This document shows, in pieces, positions 39,901-54,900 of a stretch of DNA of 64,000 bases. The DNA is taken from the NCBI GenBank assembly GCA_963556145.1, contig OY744463.1:3224001-3288000 (forward strand), given 5' to 3'. The position numbers and the translations under genes were made by a program. Within the stretch, counting starts at the first letter, position 1, and each line of letters starts with the position of its first letter. This stretch comes from Hygrocybe punicea. Its lineage: Eukaryota; Basidiomycota; Agaricomycetes; Agaricales; Hygrophoraceae. Below the pieces are notes generated by a model, which saw only the letters and a list, made by a program, of their open reading frames with translations, had not been told where the DNA came from and made no database searches.

Positions 39901-42900
39901 ATATCATCAACAATGACGACCATTACGAAATAGAACACATCCTCAATTCCCGCATTCGCCGTAACAAATTATATTATTTAGTACATTGGCTCGACTATCC
40001 CCGCGACGAAGATTCCTGGATTCCTGCAACCGAAACTGCATACTGTCAGGATCTCGTCAACAATTTCCATAAATTACATCCTCGCGCTCCTTCTTCTTTA
40101 TCTCTTCGTTCCCTTTTCACTCTTCCCCCTTCCATTATCCCTCCTTTCTCTTCCTCTTCTATTCTTCTCGCTATTTACCCACATAATGCCGCCCTCATCC
40201 GTGACGGTACAAAGAACCACGAATTCCGCAAATACCTCTTTCCTCCCGGCATCACACACACATATCTTTATGAAACCGCCCCCGTTGATGCCATCACATC
40301 CATCATCAAAATCTCTTCCCCCGTCGTTGCCCCTGCCCAGATTGCCACCACCACTGGGTTCGGAAATCTCGATTTCAATTCACGCAAAAAACTCTGTCCT
40401 TACACTTTCCCAATCATCCATTGTTATCGCCTTCCATCGCCAATCCCCTCCGCCGCCCTTTCACACGAGTATGACATCACAACCCCACATCGTTTCTCTC
40501 TTCTTCCTTCCTCTTTTACCCGTGATCATCCCGTTAATCCCGATCACCTCGTGTAGCCTACCCTAATCTTTCTTCTTCGTATATATAGTTTCTTTTCTTT
40601 TCTTTTCTTCTCTTTACTCCTTACCTTTGCTCCCCCATGTCTGCCTCCACTGTCTATCTTCCTTCTTCCCCCTCGCTTTCGTATCCCTCATTCGAAGCGT
40701 CGCCTTTGTCACCATGATGTCCGCTTCACCATCGACTTGATGTCCCCTTCTTCCTTTGGCTCCGTCCACCCTACGTCGTCTATCGCTCATCTTGGCATCA
40801 ATCTTTTCTTCGCCCCCCGTACCTTCTATTCCACGCATCCCATTGGGCCTCCCCCTCCTGCTGTTCCCCGACTGTTCCTATTTGGTTCTCCGATGACCCT
40901 GTCGATCCTTACCACGAGTTCATCGATTGTGCTGCCGTGTATGATTCCGTGTTCCCTCCGGATAATCGGGACAATTCCCCTTGTTCCAGGGGTATTGTTA
41001 CTTTTCACCCCGATTTAACCCCCGCTTCCAACCCCGTCTCTGACTCCGCGTCGCAAGACAATGTCATAACCTGGGTCCAGAACATCATCGATGACAATCG
41101 ACGATGATATCCCAATCCATATGATTACCCTCATCATCCGATCACCGCCGATACATCATACACACTCATACAAGCACTTAACAATACCGCACAACATAAT
41201 CACCGGATCAGTTGTCTTCTGACACCAGACCCACAAAGCAGCCGTTGGCCACCATGTTGGCACCCCAAAACACACAGACCACGAAAACAAGCAAGACGCC
41301 GTTCATCTCGGAGCTCGTCCTCCCTGCATCCACGCATGATGAAGAAGCTGACCCTAAAGTCGTTCACTGGTATATAATCATGGACCTTCGTAGTCAGTAA
41401 TCCTTAAGTTTAGTCTAGCTACTCTTCCCCCGACCACTACCAGAAACCCAAACCCCCCCTCTCCTCTCCCTTGTTTGTACTCGTTTCTTTCTTATTACAT
41501 CCTCGTTTGGTTTGTTGTTGCCGGAGTCCGCCATAAGAACAGCGATCCGTAACACTCTCCAACATCATACAGGCAGGCGTGATTGCATCCAAAGCTAATG
41601 ATCTGATCCTCAAACATAAAAAAGATGATATCTTTACCGAAGTCATACCCGAGAGAGTGAAGGCCAACAGACATCACAGACTCACTGGAGAAACACGAAT
41701 CCTTGGATCAGGCAAAATAGTGAGCTTGCCTATCACCTTGTAAGGATTTTCCAGTGACTAAACCCCACCGTTCCCTTGTGTTCAATATGGTACATAAATA
41801 TTTGCAGCCTACTATAAATACCCCTCCAGCCCATTGTTAAATATGTCATATTCTGTCTATGAATTATGTGTTCGTCTGTTGTATATTAACGATACCTGTG
41901 CCTCATTTGTTCTCCTTTATTCACGTGACATGTTGACTTTCTTCTGCTACAACCATGAGTGCGCTTTTGAGGTTTAAATCATCCAGAAACTCATCCAACT
42001 CTTCCAGAAGTGTTAGTTCACAAAGGGGATCAACCATCTATAGCGAACTTAGGGACTGCCATGGATGCATCCGGATGCATCCGGATGAATATCCGTGGAT
42101 GATGGATAAATTCTTGTGGATATGGATGATATCCATGGATATCCACAACATCCACAAAACTTTTAAGTGTGCATTTTGTACAAGTAATGTAATAATTTGT
42201 ACTACTGACATGTAACAATTAGTTTACCAGCAATGGATTTGTGTTTGAACTGATTTTCACTGAGAACAAGGCTGATTTAGTGTTTTGTTGGGTGTTGGGA
42301 TATTGCAATGTGGAATTGGGTTTTAAACATTCATTTTTGCATGTAAAATCATGAAAGAATTTGAGCAAGTGCTACTAATACATATGTATTGGACTGCATT
42401 CTGTAGTTGTGCACTTTATTACATATTCATTGATGGCAGCCCAAAATCCAGATGTCAGGAGGGGCTTCATGAACATGATTTAGTATTCTGTGTATATCTT
42501 TGTGAATACTTAATGAAATCCATTTATTCTTTTTTTCCCTAAGACGTCACTTCTGCTGCCATTTGCATAAATTTTTACACAATTTTACAGCCATTTTAGT
42601 AATTCATGGCACTTGCAGCTTTTTTTTTTTCAATTGAGAAATTTTGACTTAGTAGAATTTCAAATGCTGAATCTTGTATCTCATGAAATACTGCATGGAT
42701 TGAGATGGTTATAGAGGGAAAGTTGTACTATTCGTTAAGGGCTACATACTGCTGTAATTAGATTTGGACAATATTGAGTATATGGTGAGCTGTGGATGAA
42801 CTAAAAGGTATACTAGTGTTTTTTGACACCCAAAATGGTATTATCAAATTATGCTGTCAGATGAAGTCCTGTGAAGAAGATTGTAGGGAGAAACTTGTTT

Positions 42901-45900
42901 AGTTTTTCAAGGGTTAGAAGTACATATACTGTGTTTTCCCTCATTTTTGTCCCTTGAGCCAATATTGCTTGTACCATGTTTGTCTGCATTAGGATTGAAA
43001 TATTACATGAATTCCAAATGTTGGCCCAAAGGATAAAAGTGAAGGGAAACACAGTATATGTACTTCTAGCCCATAAAAAACTAAACAGGTTTCTCCCTAC
43101 AATCTTCTTCACAGGACTTCATCCGACAGCATAATTTGATAATACCATTTTGGGTGTCAAAAAACACTAGTATACCTTTTAGTTCATCCACAGCTCACCA
43201 TATACTCAATATTGTCCAAATCTAATTACAGCAGTATGTAGCCCTTAACGAATAGTACAACTTTCCCTCTATAACCATCTCAATCCATGCAGTATTTCAT
43301 GAGATACAAGATTCAGCACTTAAAATTCCACTAAGTCAAAATTTCTCAATTGAAAAAAAAAAAGCTGCAAGTGCCATGAATTACTAAAACAGCTGTAATA
43401 TCCATAAGACATTGGCCCTGTACCTGATGGGATATCTTTGCAGATACTTGTACACTTGTCACAGTGCATTTCTACAAAAGTGGCTTGGAGCTGGGCAACA
43501 CTAAATTATATACAACACCATCAGAGCCAGAAAGCACAAATACTAAACCAGTTAGCTAAAAAACAATGTAGCAAATTGTTACAAATTCAATTATCAAGCA
43601 AAAAACCTGGCTTCTTCATCACTGAGCTCCTCTTCATCATCTGTCTCATTGACACCAATTTCTACCTCATCAGGCTCATCTCCTGCCCTCTTCTGACTCT
43701 CACCTCGCATCTGTGCCTCAACAATCTTGATGGTATCTGAAAGTCCTGGATAGAATGGAGTTCTTGCCCAGGATCCAACAGCAACCTGAGCTTTGAATGT
43801 CTGAGGACTAGTGTTGTGTTGAAGATGGTTGACCTCAAGCCTCCCAACAGAGAATGCACATTCTGCATCCACAGAAGATGCTATAATGGAGTTTAGCAAG
43901 AACACAAATGATATCAGTTAGACTCACCTGGTGCAGAGCAAAAATCAAGTCCAAACTTTGAAAGTCGAGGTCGTTGCTCCTTGGCTTAATCCCAATACTT
44001 GATGAGCCCACCAGCCTCTTTAATTGCAGAGGGCTTGATAATTGGGTCAGCCAAATATGTACTGATCATGTCGGGATCTTGAGAATCATCGGGCTCCTGT
44101 GAAACAACCCACTTTGATTTGGGCTGCAATAAAATTATAATTATCTGAACTTGGAGTTGTAAAATTAAAACTTACCTTGCCTCTCCGAGGAGCTGCATTA
44201 GCCAAATGTTCAGGTCCTTCATCTCCCTTGTATGATTGGTTCCACCGAGTAACAACCAACTTTCTGATGTCACGGATCTGAGCAGCAGTGCGACCATGAT
44301 CTTTGAACCACTTCAGCTTCTTATCAGGGCACATAACTAAACAATATTAGTTGGAATGTAATGAAAAACAAATTTTGTACACACCTATAGCAATTACATA
44401 CAGCTCACAGTCCTTCATAAGGCGATAGTATTTGTCGATTAAGAGCAAAACTGCTTGTGCTGCAACACGGACAACATTGGGCAACTTGCTGTCGTCATCG
44501 TCACGAACCATAGTCATTGATTTTTCAATGGAATCCAGCATGGGTAGGACTTCCGCAATAAGGGGAACCTGAGACTGTGAGAACAGCTTTGTCGGTTCAT
44601 CAAACACCTGCCGAAAATAAAATCAGATTTTTACTCAAGAAATATAAATATTTGACCTCAAGTATGGAACTTAGCGTCTCTGCAAGATCCCACTGCTCTT
44701 CTGAAAGTCGGTAGGCTTGTAGGTTATTGGTGGCAGCTCCAGTAAGTTGCTCAACAGGACTTCTGAAGTAGAGATGAGCGTTTAAGCAGGTGAGATCTGA
44801 ATTCCACCGAGTAGTAACATGGCGGTCAAGTGTCGTCTTATCGCCAGGAAGATCCTTGTCATTTGACACAAGAGTATCAAACTTCTCCTTGAGTGTTGAA
44901 TTGTCATGAACACGCCGGGCAAGACCAGCAACCTTGAACTCCATTAAAACCATAATACACCTTATTATGATGAATTTCAACTTACCCGGGGGAAAAGCTG
45001 GAGTGCCATCTTGTTCTCCTCTGGATCAATCACCACACCATCCAATCTCATCATCTCAATAGCCCTATCACGAGTAGTTTTAATGATAGCAGAATCATGA
45101 GCATCCCTACCATCATCTGGTGTAGTGGCTGCATCAGTTGCAATACCTTCTTCTTCCACGGCAAGTTCATCGTCAGAGACATCATCAGGTTCAATGATGG
45201 CTAATATAATATAATATTTGGCTCAGTATAATATTGGTATACATAGTTCTAAACTCACCCTCTGTGGCGGCAGCTTCTCTTTGTTTCTTCTTTGGCGCTC
45301 GAAAGAAGAAAGATATAAAAATCTAAAAATCTATTAGTTATGTGGGGAAGGGGTTGAATTGATGGGTACCTTTGCCAAGAGATTAATAATGTGTGGGAAG
45401 CACCGGCCATGAGCAATCATCCCACGAAAAGATGGAATGAGGTGAGGAAGATACTTCGCCAATGCATCATTATTACTGGCATTATCCATGCATATCGAGA
45501 GAATCTATAAAAAATTGCTTCAGGCAACAATGAAAGAATAAATAAAATAAGAAGCAAACAAATTTATCAAGTCCAAACCGTTTCAAGCAGTTGGCAGTAA
45601 CCGTAGCAAGATATACACCGTCATGTTTTTGAGTTAACCTAACAATAATCAGATATATAATAGATTTTTAAAGTATATTTAAGACTGACCGGATAAATTC
45701 AAGGATAGCCCGATGAATGATACCATCAGAAAACCAAACAACAACAATCCTGAGGAAGGATGCGACAATAGGAGCTGTCCATCCATCCAGAACCAAATGG
45801 ATAGTGGAGTTACGGGCCTTGATATAATTTTATTAATACAGAAATATATATCAAGGCTGATGCTCACCATGAAATAATTCCGAACATTCTTAGACATCTC

Positions 45901-48900
45901 AGCATAGATAGCTTTGATATCACGTGAGACCGTTTGAGGAGCAGGCAGGACAGTTCCAGGACGAAGCATTTCAACTTCAGCACGATAATCTTCATCCAAG
46001 ACAGAATTGAACGGACGGTGGTTTTTAGCACACCGCAGAGCAATTAGGGTACGATGGGCAGCAGAAGAGTAATGTGGTCCCGTAGATGCAACAGCTGTAG
46101 CATGAGCAGTAGAACCTAAACGAGTACTACAAGCCTTAACACGATCTTGGATATTTTTTGTTCCATGGCCAGTAGACATTCGGGCACGGCGATGAGGCAG
46201 GTGGTGAGCAGGATCAACCTTACAGGTAAATACAAAGGTCAATGCCAAGGGTCGTCCTCTGCCATCCAGCTCACGGCTAAGGGTGATGTCGAAGTGATCA
46301 TAAACATTGGAGCGCCATGAAGCCTTTGAAGCCTCTAAATGTACATGAATGAGCTTCATTTTCATCAAAGAACAACCACTCACCAATAATCTCACTATCT
46401 GGCAAGCCCCATACCTCTTTATCAGTCTTGTTCACAATTCCCCGCTTAGCCGCGCGAGCCTTCATAGGTGAGATAAGCACTGCAGGACCAGCTGGTTGAT
46501 CTGCGTTGTTGTCAGAGTCCTCGTCGGATAACGGCATGGTGGGTACAGCAGCAGGCTGAGCAGCTGTGGGCCTCCGAGGCATTGCTAGGTGTTACGAAGG
46601 TTGTGGACAGGGCAAAGCGGCCCCGATACACTCACCAAACATCTTGGGCGGAGTATGATATTGCGGTACTCCATCTCACGGTTTTCACATGTCAGACAAT
46701 TTATTTATGGTGTTACTACACACAGATAATTTCGGGGTGAGAGTCCAAACCACCCAGCTTGTGTTTGGATGCGAGAGAGGGTGGTGGTGGGCTGGCGTTG
46801 TCCGAAGGTCCCCAACTCGCGAGGGAGGTGGTGGTGAGGTTCCGATGACCATCCGGCTCGCATTTGAATGCGAGGGATGGTGGTGGTGGGCTAGCGTTCC
46901 CGAGGGGGTAGTGGGTGGTGGTAGTGGTGGTGGTGAGGTTCCAACGAACCTCCAGCTCGCGTTTGAATGTGAGGGAGGGTGGCAGTGGGCTGGCGTTGTC
47001 TGAAGTCCCCCCGCTCGTGAGGGAGGAGGTAAGGTGGTGGTGGTGAGGTTCCAATGAACCTCTGGCTCGCATTTGAATGCGAGGGAGGGTTCCCCAACTC
47101 GCGAGGGAGGACACGATCTGGATGCCAATACCTCACCCTCGGGGCCGGTAAACAATTCTTCAGAAAGCACCCCTCGCCGCGCAGGAGCCGGCAAAGAAGG
47201 GAAACCAACAACAGTGAGCACCTGCTCCATGCCCTCGAATGGAACGACAGAGGCAGGTGAGGGCCCCAGCAACTCGCTCGCATCCAAGACCTCCCGCTTC
47301 CCCATGCCCAATTTTGGTGGCTTGACGGTCATGCAGAAATCGTACGCATCCTGGATGCGGATGCATGTACATTCTCTCCAGGTCCAAGGAAGGGCGTCAG
47401 CCTCCGAGCCTGTATCATCGTGAGTGGCTATGTTTTTCTCGGCCTCCTCTTCTTCCCAGCAATACCGTGGCCCACAAACTCCCACGCAGCCATGGCCGTT
47501 CATGACCCAAAGGCCGATCTCCGGCGGTTGTCGCGCGGGACCAGACTCGGGCGTGCGAAGGATTGCCAACCCGTGTGTGATTGGTTGGCTCACGCCGTCC
47601 GTAGTGATCCTTGTCGCCGTCCGTAGTGATCCTTGTCGCCATCCGCAGTGTCCTGCAAGCTGACGATCCGGACAGAGCGTGGGGTTGGTTGTCTGCCCCC
47701 AATAAAATGCTCACTCGGACCAGGCTCAGCGTAAGATGATTGGAGAGTTGAAGTGGGCGGTGGATTTAAAGGTCGTTTGGAGAGCCAAGACGGATACCCG
47801 TCAGAACCCTCGGAGACTCGGTTTCGTGAGGAAGACGATGGCCACTCTGAAATATCTCCCTGCTGGTCGATTGGGGAGTCTCCAACGGATGACATCGGGG
47901 TTGGGTGTCAGTCCGTAGGGCTGGGCAGTTGTCGTGACATTAAAAAAACATGCAGCATAAACATTTATATAATAAAAAAGGATTCGTGGGCGTTGATGAA
48001 GACGTTGCTGTCGCGTTATTTTATTGGAATTTTCGAGGGTGTTCCAACGAACCTCCGGCTCGCGTTTGAATGTGAGGGAGGGTGGCAGTGGGCTGGCATT
48101 CCCCAACTCGCGAGGGAGGAGGAGGTGGGTGGCGGATGTGGTGGTGAGATTCCAACGAACCTCCGGCTCGCGTTTGAATGCGAGGGAGGGTGGCCGTGGG
48201 CTGGCCGCTGGCGTCGTCCGAAGTCCCCCAGCTCGTGAGGGAGGGTGGTGGTGGTGACGTTCCAACGAACCTCCGGCTCGCGTTTGAATGCGAGGGAAGG
48301 TGGCGGTGGGCTGGCCGCTTGCGTTGTCCGGACTCCGAAGTCCCCCAGCTCGTGAGGGAGGGTGGTGGTGAGGTTCCAACGAACCTCCGGCTCGTGTTTG
48401 AATGCGAGAGAGGGTGGCGGTGGGCTGGTGTTCCCCAACTCGCGAGGGAGGAGGAGGTGGGTGGGTGGTGGCGAGGTTCAAACGACCCTCGAGCTCGTGC
48501 TTGAATGCGAGGGAGGGTGGCAGTGGGCTGGCCGCTGGCATCGTCCGAAGTCCCCCAGCTCGTGAGGGAGGGTGGTGGTGGTGACGTTCCAATGAACCTC
48601 CGGCTCACATTTGAATGCGAGGGAGGGTGGTGGTGGGCTGGCCGCTTGCGTTGTCCGGACTCTGAAGTCCCCCAGCTCGTGAGGGAGGGTGGTGGTGAGG
48701 TTCCAATGAACCTCCGGCTCGTGTTTGAATGCAAGAGAGGGTGGCGGTGGGCTGGTGTTCCCCAACTCGTGAGGGAGGAGGTGGTGGGTGGGTGGTGGTG
48801 GTCAAACGACCCTCGAGCTCGCGCTTGAATGCGAGGGAGGGTGGCTGTGGGCTGGCATTGTCCAAAGCGCCCCAGGAGGAGGATGAGGTGGTGGTGGTGG

Positions 48901-51900
48901 TGTCCAAATGACCATCCGCCTTGTGTTTGAATGGGAGGGGTGGCTGTGGGCGGCTGTTGTGTCACAAGTAACTCTGGTGGTGGTGTCACCGTGGTGAGGG
49001 TCCAAATGACCATGTTTGGGCAGGAGAGACGGTCGCAGCACAGGGTGTCACAGGAAGTAGACGAGAGGAGCCACAGGAGGAGCTGGACGAGGAGTTGGAG
49101 AAGATAAGCATCTGGATATCCGTGGATATCCGTGACCTCACATCCATATCCATATATATCCATCCACTTATGTCATCCGTGGATGTTCATCCGGATGACC
49201 GGCATCCATGGTAGTCCCTATAGTGAACATGGCAGCCCTTCCTTAGGCTCTCATGGTCAAGATGATGAAGATAGCCTCATTGGGGATGACGATTGTAGCT
49301 CTTCCCCCCCTGCAAGTAAAAGGCTCAAATGTTTGGCCCTAGAAATCTGTCATCAGCATAATATCCCTGAAAATTCTCTTGATGCCTTCTGTGACATGAG
49401 TAATTCTTGTGTCCTCAATGCCTCACTGACAACGGATGGTGCGCTCAGCTTGGCACCCTGATCATGATGTTGCTGGACATCAAAGCCGATTTCATCAGTC
49501 AGAAGCTCTGCAATAGTAAGGATTCTCATGCTCAATTGTTGACATCATCGGATTTCAGGATGAGTGTTATACAATTGTATGGCGCTTTTCCTCTCACATC
49601 CCACAACCAGGCCAGGTTGCAGGACCATTTGTTGGCATGCCTATTGTCTCCCAACCTCACAGCTTATGTCACAGATCTCGCCTCTCACATAATGGTAAGA
49701 TATTTGATGTATCAGCAGTTGCTATTCTGAAAGTCATGCTAGACAGTAATCAAAGAAGAACCCCTTGTCTTCAAGGTTCCTGTTGAGGTTTTTGAGGATC
49801 CTGAATTGCAGATCAAGCTTACAACACTCCTCAAAGAACTCTTAACTTTGGGATGAAGCAATATCAAACAAAAGGTTACATTTCGTTGCCGCTACAGATG
49901 ATGAATTGACGACTTTCCCTTTTAGATCTCTGGGTCTCTGGGAGCTGTCAGGAAAGAGCTCAACATCAGTGAGCTGACAAGATCACTCACACCTAGTGGC
50001 ATCGAGTTCACATTTCTTCACTGGTCCCATATTGCATTTCTGGTGAGTATGCGCATGGACAGTGGGATGCAACTCATTCATTCTCTCTTTCTGATTCTAG
50101 CACCAATCTTTAGTGTATTTCAAACAGAAATGCAAAGAAAAATGTCAAGGGCTGCACCTTACCAAGAATGGCAAGAAGGATGTATGCACCGAGATACCCA
50201 TTGACCCAGTACTACTCCAGGAGGATGAGGCCCATGCTCATGAGGCTTTTGAACATGATAATGAACAATTAGGCGGCAAAGACCCAGAGGAAGACAGTAA
50301 TTCAGATGATGAGTGTGGCAATGAAGAGTCTTCACCTACTGGTTGGAAGTATAAGGCTAACAAATTTTGGAATTACATCGACGATGAACTAGCCAAGCTT
50401 TGTCAATACATTTGCAAGAATTCAAACACAGCAGAGGAGCGAGATGAGCAGCTTACACAGTAGGTGATGATTGACATTTATGAGTTCGTTTGACTGAGAA
50501 GGTTGTAGGTTCTTTACTCAGTTTACTCAGTGTTTCCAGCATGATCTAAGGCTCTACCCAGGAACACTCCAGAAAAGCGCGGTGACCTCTCCTGAACTAC
50601 GGCAGAGCTGCCTGCAGGCCAAATTACAATGGTGATTCATATGTTTCCCCTTGGTTCTCTCCATGATAAATTGAATTCTTACCATGTATCTGCAGTGGTG
50701 ATCGTTAAGCCATACAAATGATGATTCTAGCCCTAGTACCACACTGGCTTCTCATGTTTAAATGGAGGGTTGATGCAATCATTTATTTTACATTGGTCAA
50801 AATAGGCTGTCACATTGTAGCAACATTGCTAGTAAAAACTTCTCATCTGTCATCCCTGTCACAGCATTGGGATCTCTCGGGGGTGTAGACTACTTGCGAT
50901 CTGTAGCCCGTTTAGGGTGTGGAGTTCAAATGTTTTTCCGCGGTGTTGGAATCTCGTCCCACTATATGGTTCCGAATAGGATACGATTGCATTTTGCTTT
51001 CAACGTTCCTAGAATTTTGCTTTTCCCAATGGCATTTCTCTCTCTCGATGCAACAACGTTGAGGGTGCAAAGCCGAAATCGTCCTGTAGTGCAAGGTTCT
51101 AAAAATGGAATTAGAGGAGGCAACCTGTCCAGAAATAATGATGGCACAAACAATCTCTCCAGCAATAACTCGGATCTAGCGGATTACATGTTAGAGTAAA
51201 TTGGGAACGGAAGCTCACAACGTCCTTACCATAGACCAGTGGTGAATGGCATGGAGCGTGGCAAACCATAGCTATCCAAGAATGGGACGATTAACGAGGC
51301 GAGGATATGAAACCTTACTCACCTCCCTGCCGAAACTGGTCTCCAAAATTTGCGTATGAGGAGTCAAAGCATTGAGCGTCAAGGGCTCGTTTAACTTGGC
51401 TGTCGGCATAACTTCTGCCAACGCAGTAATCGTATCTGTTAGGGACTCGCGCGCAGCAAGCAAGCTGCTCTCCATAAGTGTATTTCTGGAACGCGTGTCG
51501 TATGAAAAAGTGTACGGGGACGGCGATGAGATACAGTCCAGGAGAACGACAAAGTGTTCGCGGACGTGTCTGAGATGTTTCCCTATCACAGTTTTGCTCA
51601 GCTTATCGCCTCCGTCAAAGGTATGTTACGAGATACCAATGGTGGAACCAGGTAGGTATTTGGAATTGACCGTAAGCTGGTCATCGGAAGTGATAACGTT
51701 TTCGACTAGATTGAGACCTTGACGTAGAACTGCAGTGGCAACAGACAGTAACTGCATCGATGGCGTTTCGGCAGGGTCATCATGAGCTCCATGCTGGACT
51801 GGGACGGCCTTTTCCACCGTGGGGGGCATATCGAGGTTGAGTGGGTTTTGCAAATGACCGGAATGAGGTCCAACTTGGAGGCACAAAATAAACAGGTTGA

Positions 51901-54900
51901 GGGATACAATTTATGGCAGCCCGTACCCGTGTATTTCCGGCAACCATTCATTGGGTGCGATCGAGGATGTACAAAAAATATCAAAAAATGTGTCTCTGCC
52001 TAATTTCGAAAAAACTGTTCTTAATTTGAAGTTATCCGAACTCAAGGCGAGGATGTTTCTGCCAGAGCGTTGCCCACATGGTAATAGCGAGGGTAAGAGA
52101 CAGGATGAGTATCAAATGAAGTCAACCGTCGTCGTTGCTCTGTTGTCCGTATTACATAAACAGTTTTTTCAAAGCGTGAAGATTGAATATAGCTTCAAGC
52201 GTCAAGCTTAATATTCAATATTCAATGCTCAAGACGGCGGCTGCCTCTTTCGCCCGGGCAAGTGTTTCCTGCTTCCCCGATTAGCCTTGACTGATTTAAA
52301 CTTCTGCTACTAGGTTTCGTTGGCAGGTCAGAGACGTTTCCTCTCGATTCACGAGTATCAATCAGTCAACCTTCTGAACTCTGTGAGGCCTTTTGAGCGC
52401 CCTCAACTATCTTAGACCGAACATGTTGTATTCTGCAGTATGGGATTCCTACACCAAAGAGCATTGTCGCCAAATCACCTGAGGAAGCGTACCAGGTAGC
52501 CAAGAACTTTGGTGAATCATCTCTTTCGCTCGAGGTACCATTCAACCCTAATACAACGTAGGCAGTCGATGTCTTGTAATAAAAGCACAAGTTCTTGCCG
52601 GCGGTCGAGGAAAAGGGAAATTCAATAATGGGTTCAAAGGGGGCGTGCACAAAGTCGACAGGTTTGTTGTAGGAAGCTTGTTATTCGCTCGGTCGTGGCC
52701 CAATCTTCATACAGTCCAGAACAAGCAAAGGAGTATGCAACCAAAATGATTGGCTCCAAATTGATAACAAAACAAACAGGAGAGGGGGGTCGAGTCTGCA
52801 ATGCTGTTCGTCTCATTTTCTCTCACAGTTATTTATACTCAAGAACTACTCCAGGTCATGCTAGCGGAGCGTCGTGATCCTTCTCACGAACATTACGTTG
52901 CAATCTTGAATGATCGTGTCTCGCAAGGGCCGGTGCTTGTTGTTTCGTCGCAAGGAGGAATGAACATCGAAGAAGTCGCCGCGAAGGACCCTGACGCCAT
53001 CATTACCACCCAAATTGACTTCGAGAAAGGGATCAACAAGTCAACTTCTCTGGAGGTTGCTCAAAAATTAGGCATCAAGGATAAAGCTGCTCAAGAAGAA
53101 GCCGCTGACATTTTCATCAAGCTTTACAAAATATTCAAGGAAAAGGATGCCACCCAAATAGAAATAAACCCAATGTCAGAAACCACTGATGGCCATGTCC
53201 TCTGGTGGGTCTGTCTTCGTTCGTTGTTGGCGATGCCATTGTATTCAAAATGTTTAGCATGGATGCCAAGTTTGGTTTTGACGATAATGCTGAATTCCGT
53301 CAGAAAGATATCTTCGCACTGAGAGATATCTCCCAAGAAGAACCCTCAGAAGTCGAGGCGCAACAAGCAAATCTCAACTTCATCAAGTTAGATGGCAGCA
53401 TCGGTTGCTTGGTTAATGGCGCTGGTTTGGCTATGGCGACCATGGATGTTCTCTCGTTACATGGAGGCAACCCAGCGAACTTCCTGGATGTTGGAGGGTG
53501 AGTTCCAGGTTTTTTATTGTCAGTCGTTTTACGAATATGCTTTTCAGAGGTGCTACCCCCGAAACGGTTAAAAAAGCATTCGAAATTCTTCTGGCTGATC
53601 CCAAAGTGAAGAGCATATTTATCAATATATTTGGAGGTGTGTTGATCGCTCAGAAAATGGTTCTGTCTCAAACTATCACAGGTATCATGCGATGTGACTA
53701 CATTGCCGAGGGGGTCATTAAAGCCACCAAGGAGCTAGCACTTAATGTCCCATTGGTTGTGAGGCTGAAGGGAACGAAGGAGGCCGAAGCCAAACGGTAC
53801 GCTTCTCGAATCAATGGGACCAACAAATCAAACTTATCGATATCCGTCAGAATGATCAAGGACTCTGGTCTGAAAATCGTGGCATTTGATGGGTTGGATG
53901 ATGCGGCTGAACACGCTGTCCAGTTGGCGGGCGCCACTTAATGAATCTCTATGCTATCGCTCAACTTAATATTACTAGTTGGTCAAATTATTGGCAAAGA
54001 CAACGGCATGTAGGTAAGGAAGACAACGAAGAATTTAGTCAAGAATAAAGTTCACCAAGTTGGGCGCACGAACGACGTGGGTGGGACGGATGTATATCCA
54101 CTGTTGTGTGTCGGAGTATGTACGGGTTGCTGAACTGGCGGATGTCCTGAGACATCGTTCCGCCGGCTGGATGGTATTGACAAATACGTATGACCTTGTG
54201 GCAGTTGCATGACTGGCGCATGCATCAGCACTGGACTTCCCGCAAATAGTGGGACATTCTGGTGCGTTCCGGCGTGCGATATCGCTGGACTCATGAGTGG
54301 CATACCACGTCCTCGAGCTTGAGAGCCATTTTGAGGTGAAGGATTTTGAATATTGGCTGGCGGACCATACACCGGAGTGCTTGTGGAGGGGTACGGCATG
54401 AGTTGAGTAGGATATGGGGACGCCAAAGGTCTAATCATTCCTCCGTGGTTTTGTGCAGGTCCCGAGAGGGGCATCCACAAAGGTGGACTGTATACTGATG
54501 CATGGCCATTGGGTAGCATTCTACCGGAAACAGGACTTGGTGCAATTGGGTGAGAGTACATCATGGCAGTACTGGGTGAGTGACTCATCATCGGCGAGGG
54601 ATATGGTGCGAAGCTTTGTCGCAGGTCCGCATTTGCGGGAGGGGGCAATGCATACGCATAGCTCGGTTGTCTCTGCATGAGAGTTGCAGATGTCAAGGAT
54701 GGCGAGAGAGGAGTCACTCTGTGAACGGTGGAGTTTGATGACGACGATGGAACCTGTTGAAAAGCACGGGTCACATCATGCAATGACATCCTAGAAGGTA
54801 CTGAGATGGAAGGCGGTGGTGTTTCTCCGTCCTCAGACTTCACGTCTTGCAGTGTAAATGGCAACGCAGTCAAATCATCTGCAATACCTTCCAGCGAATT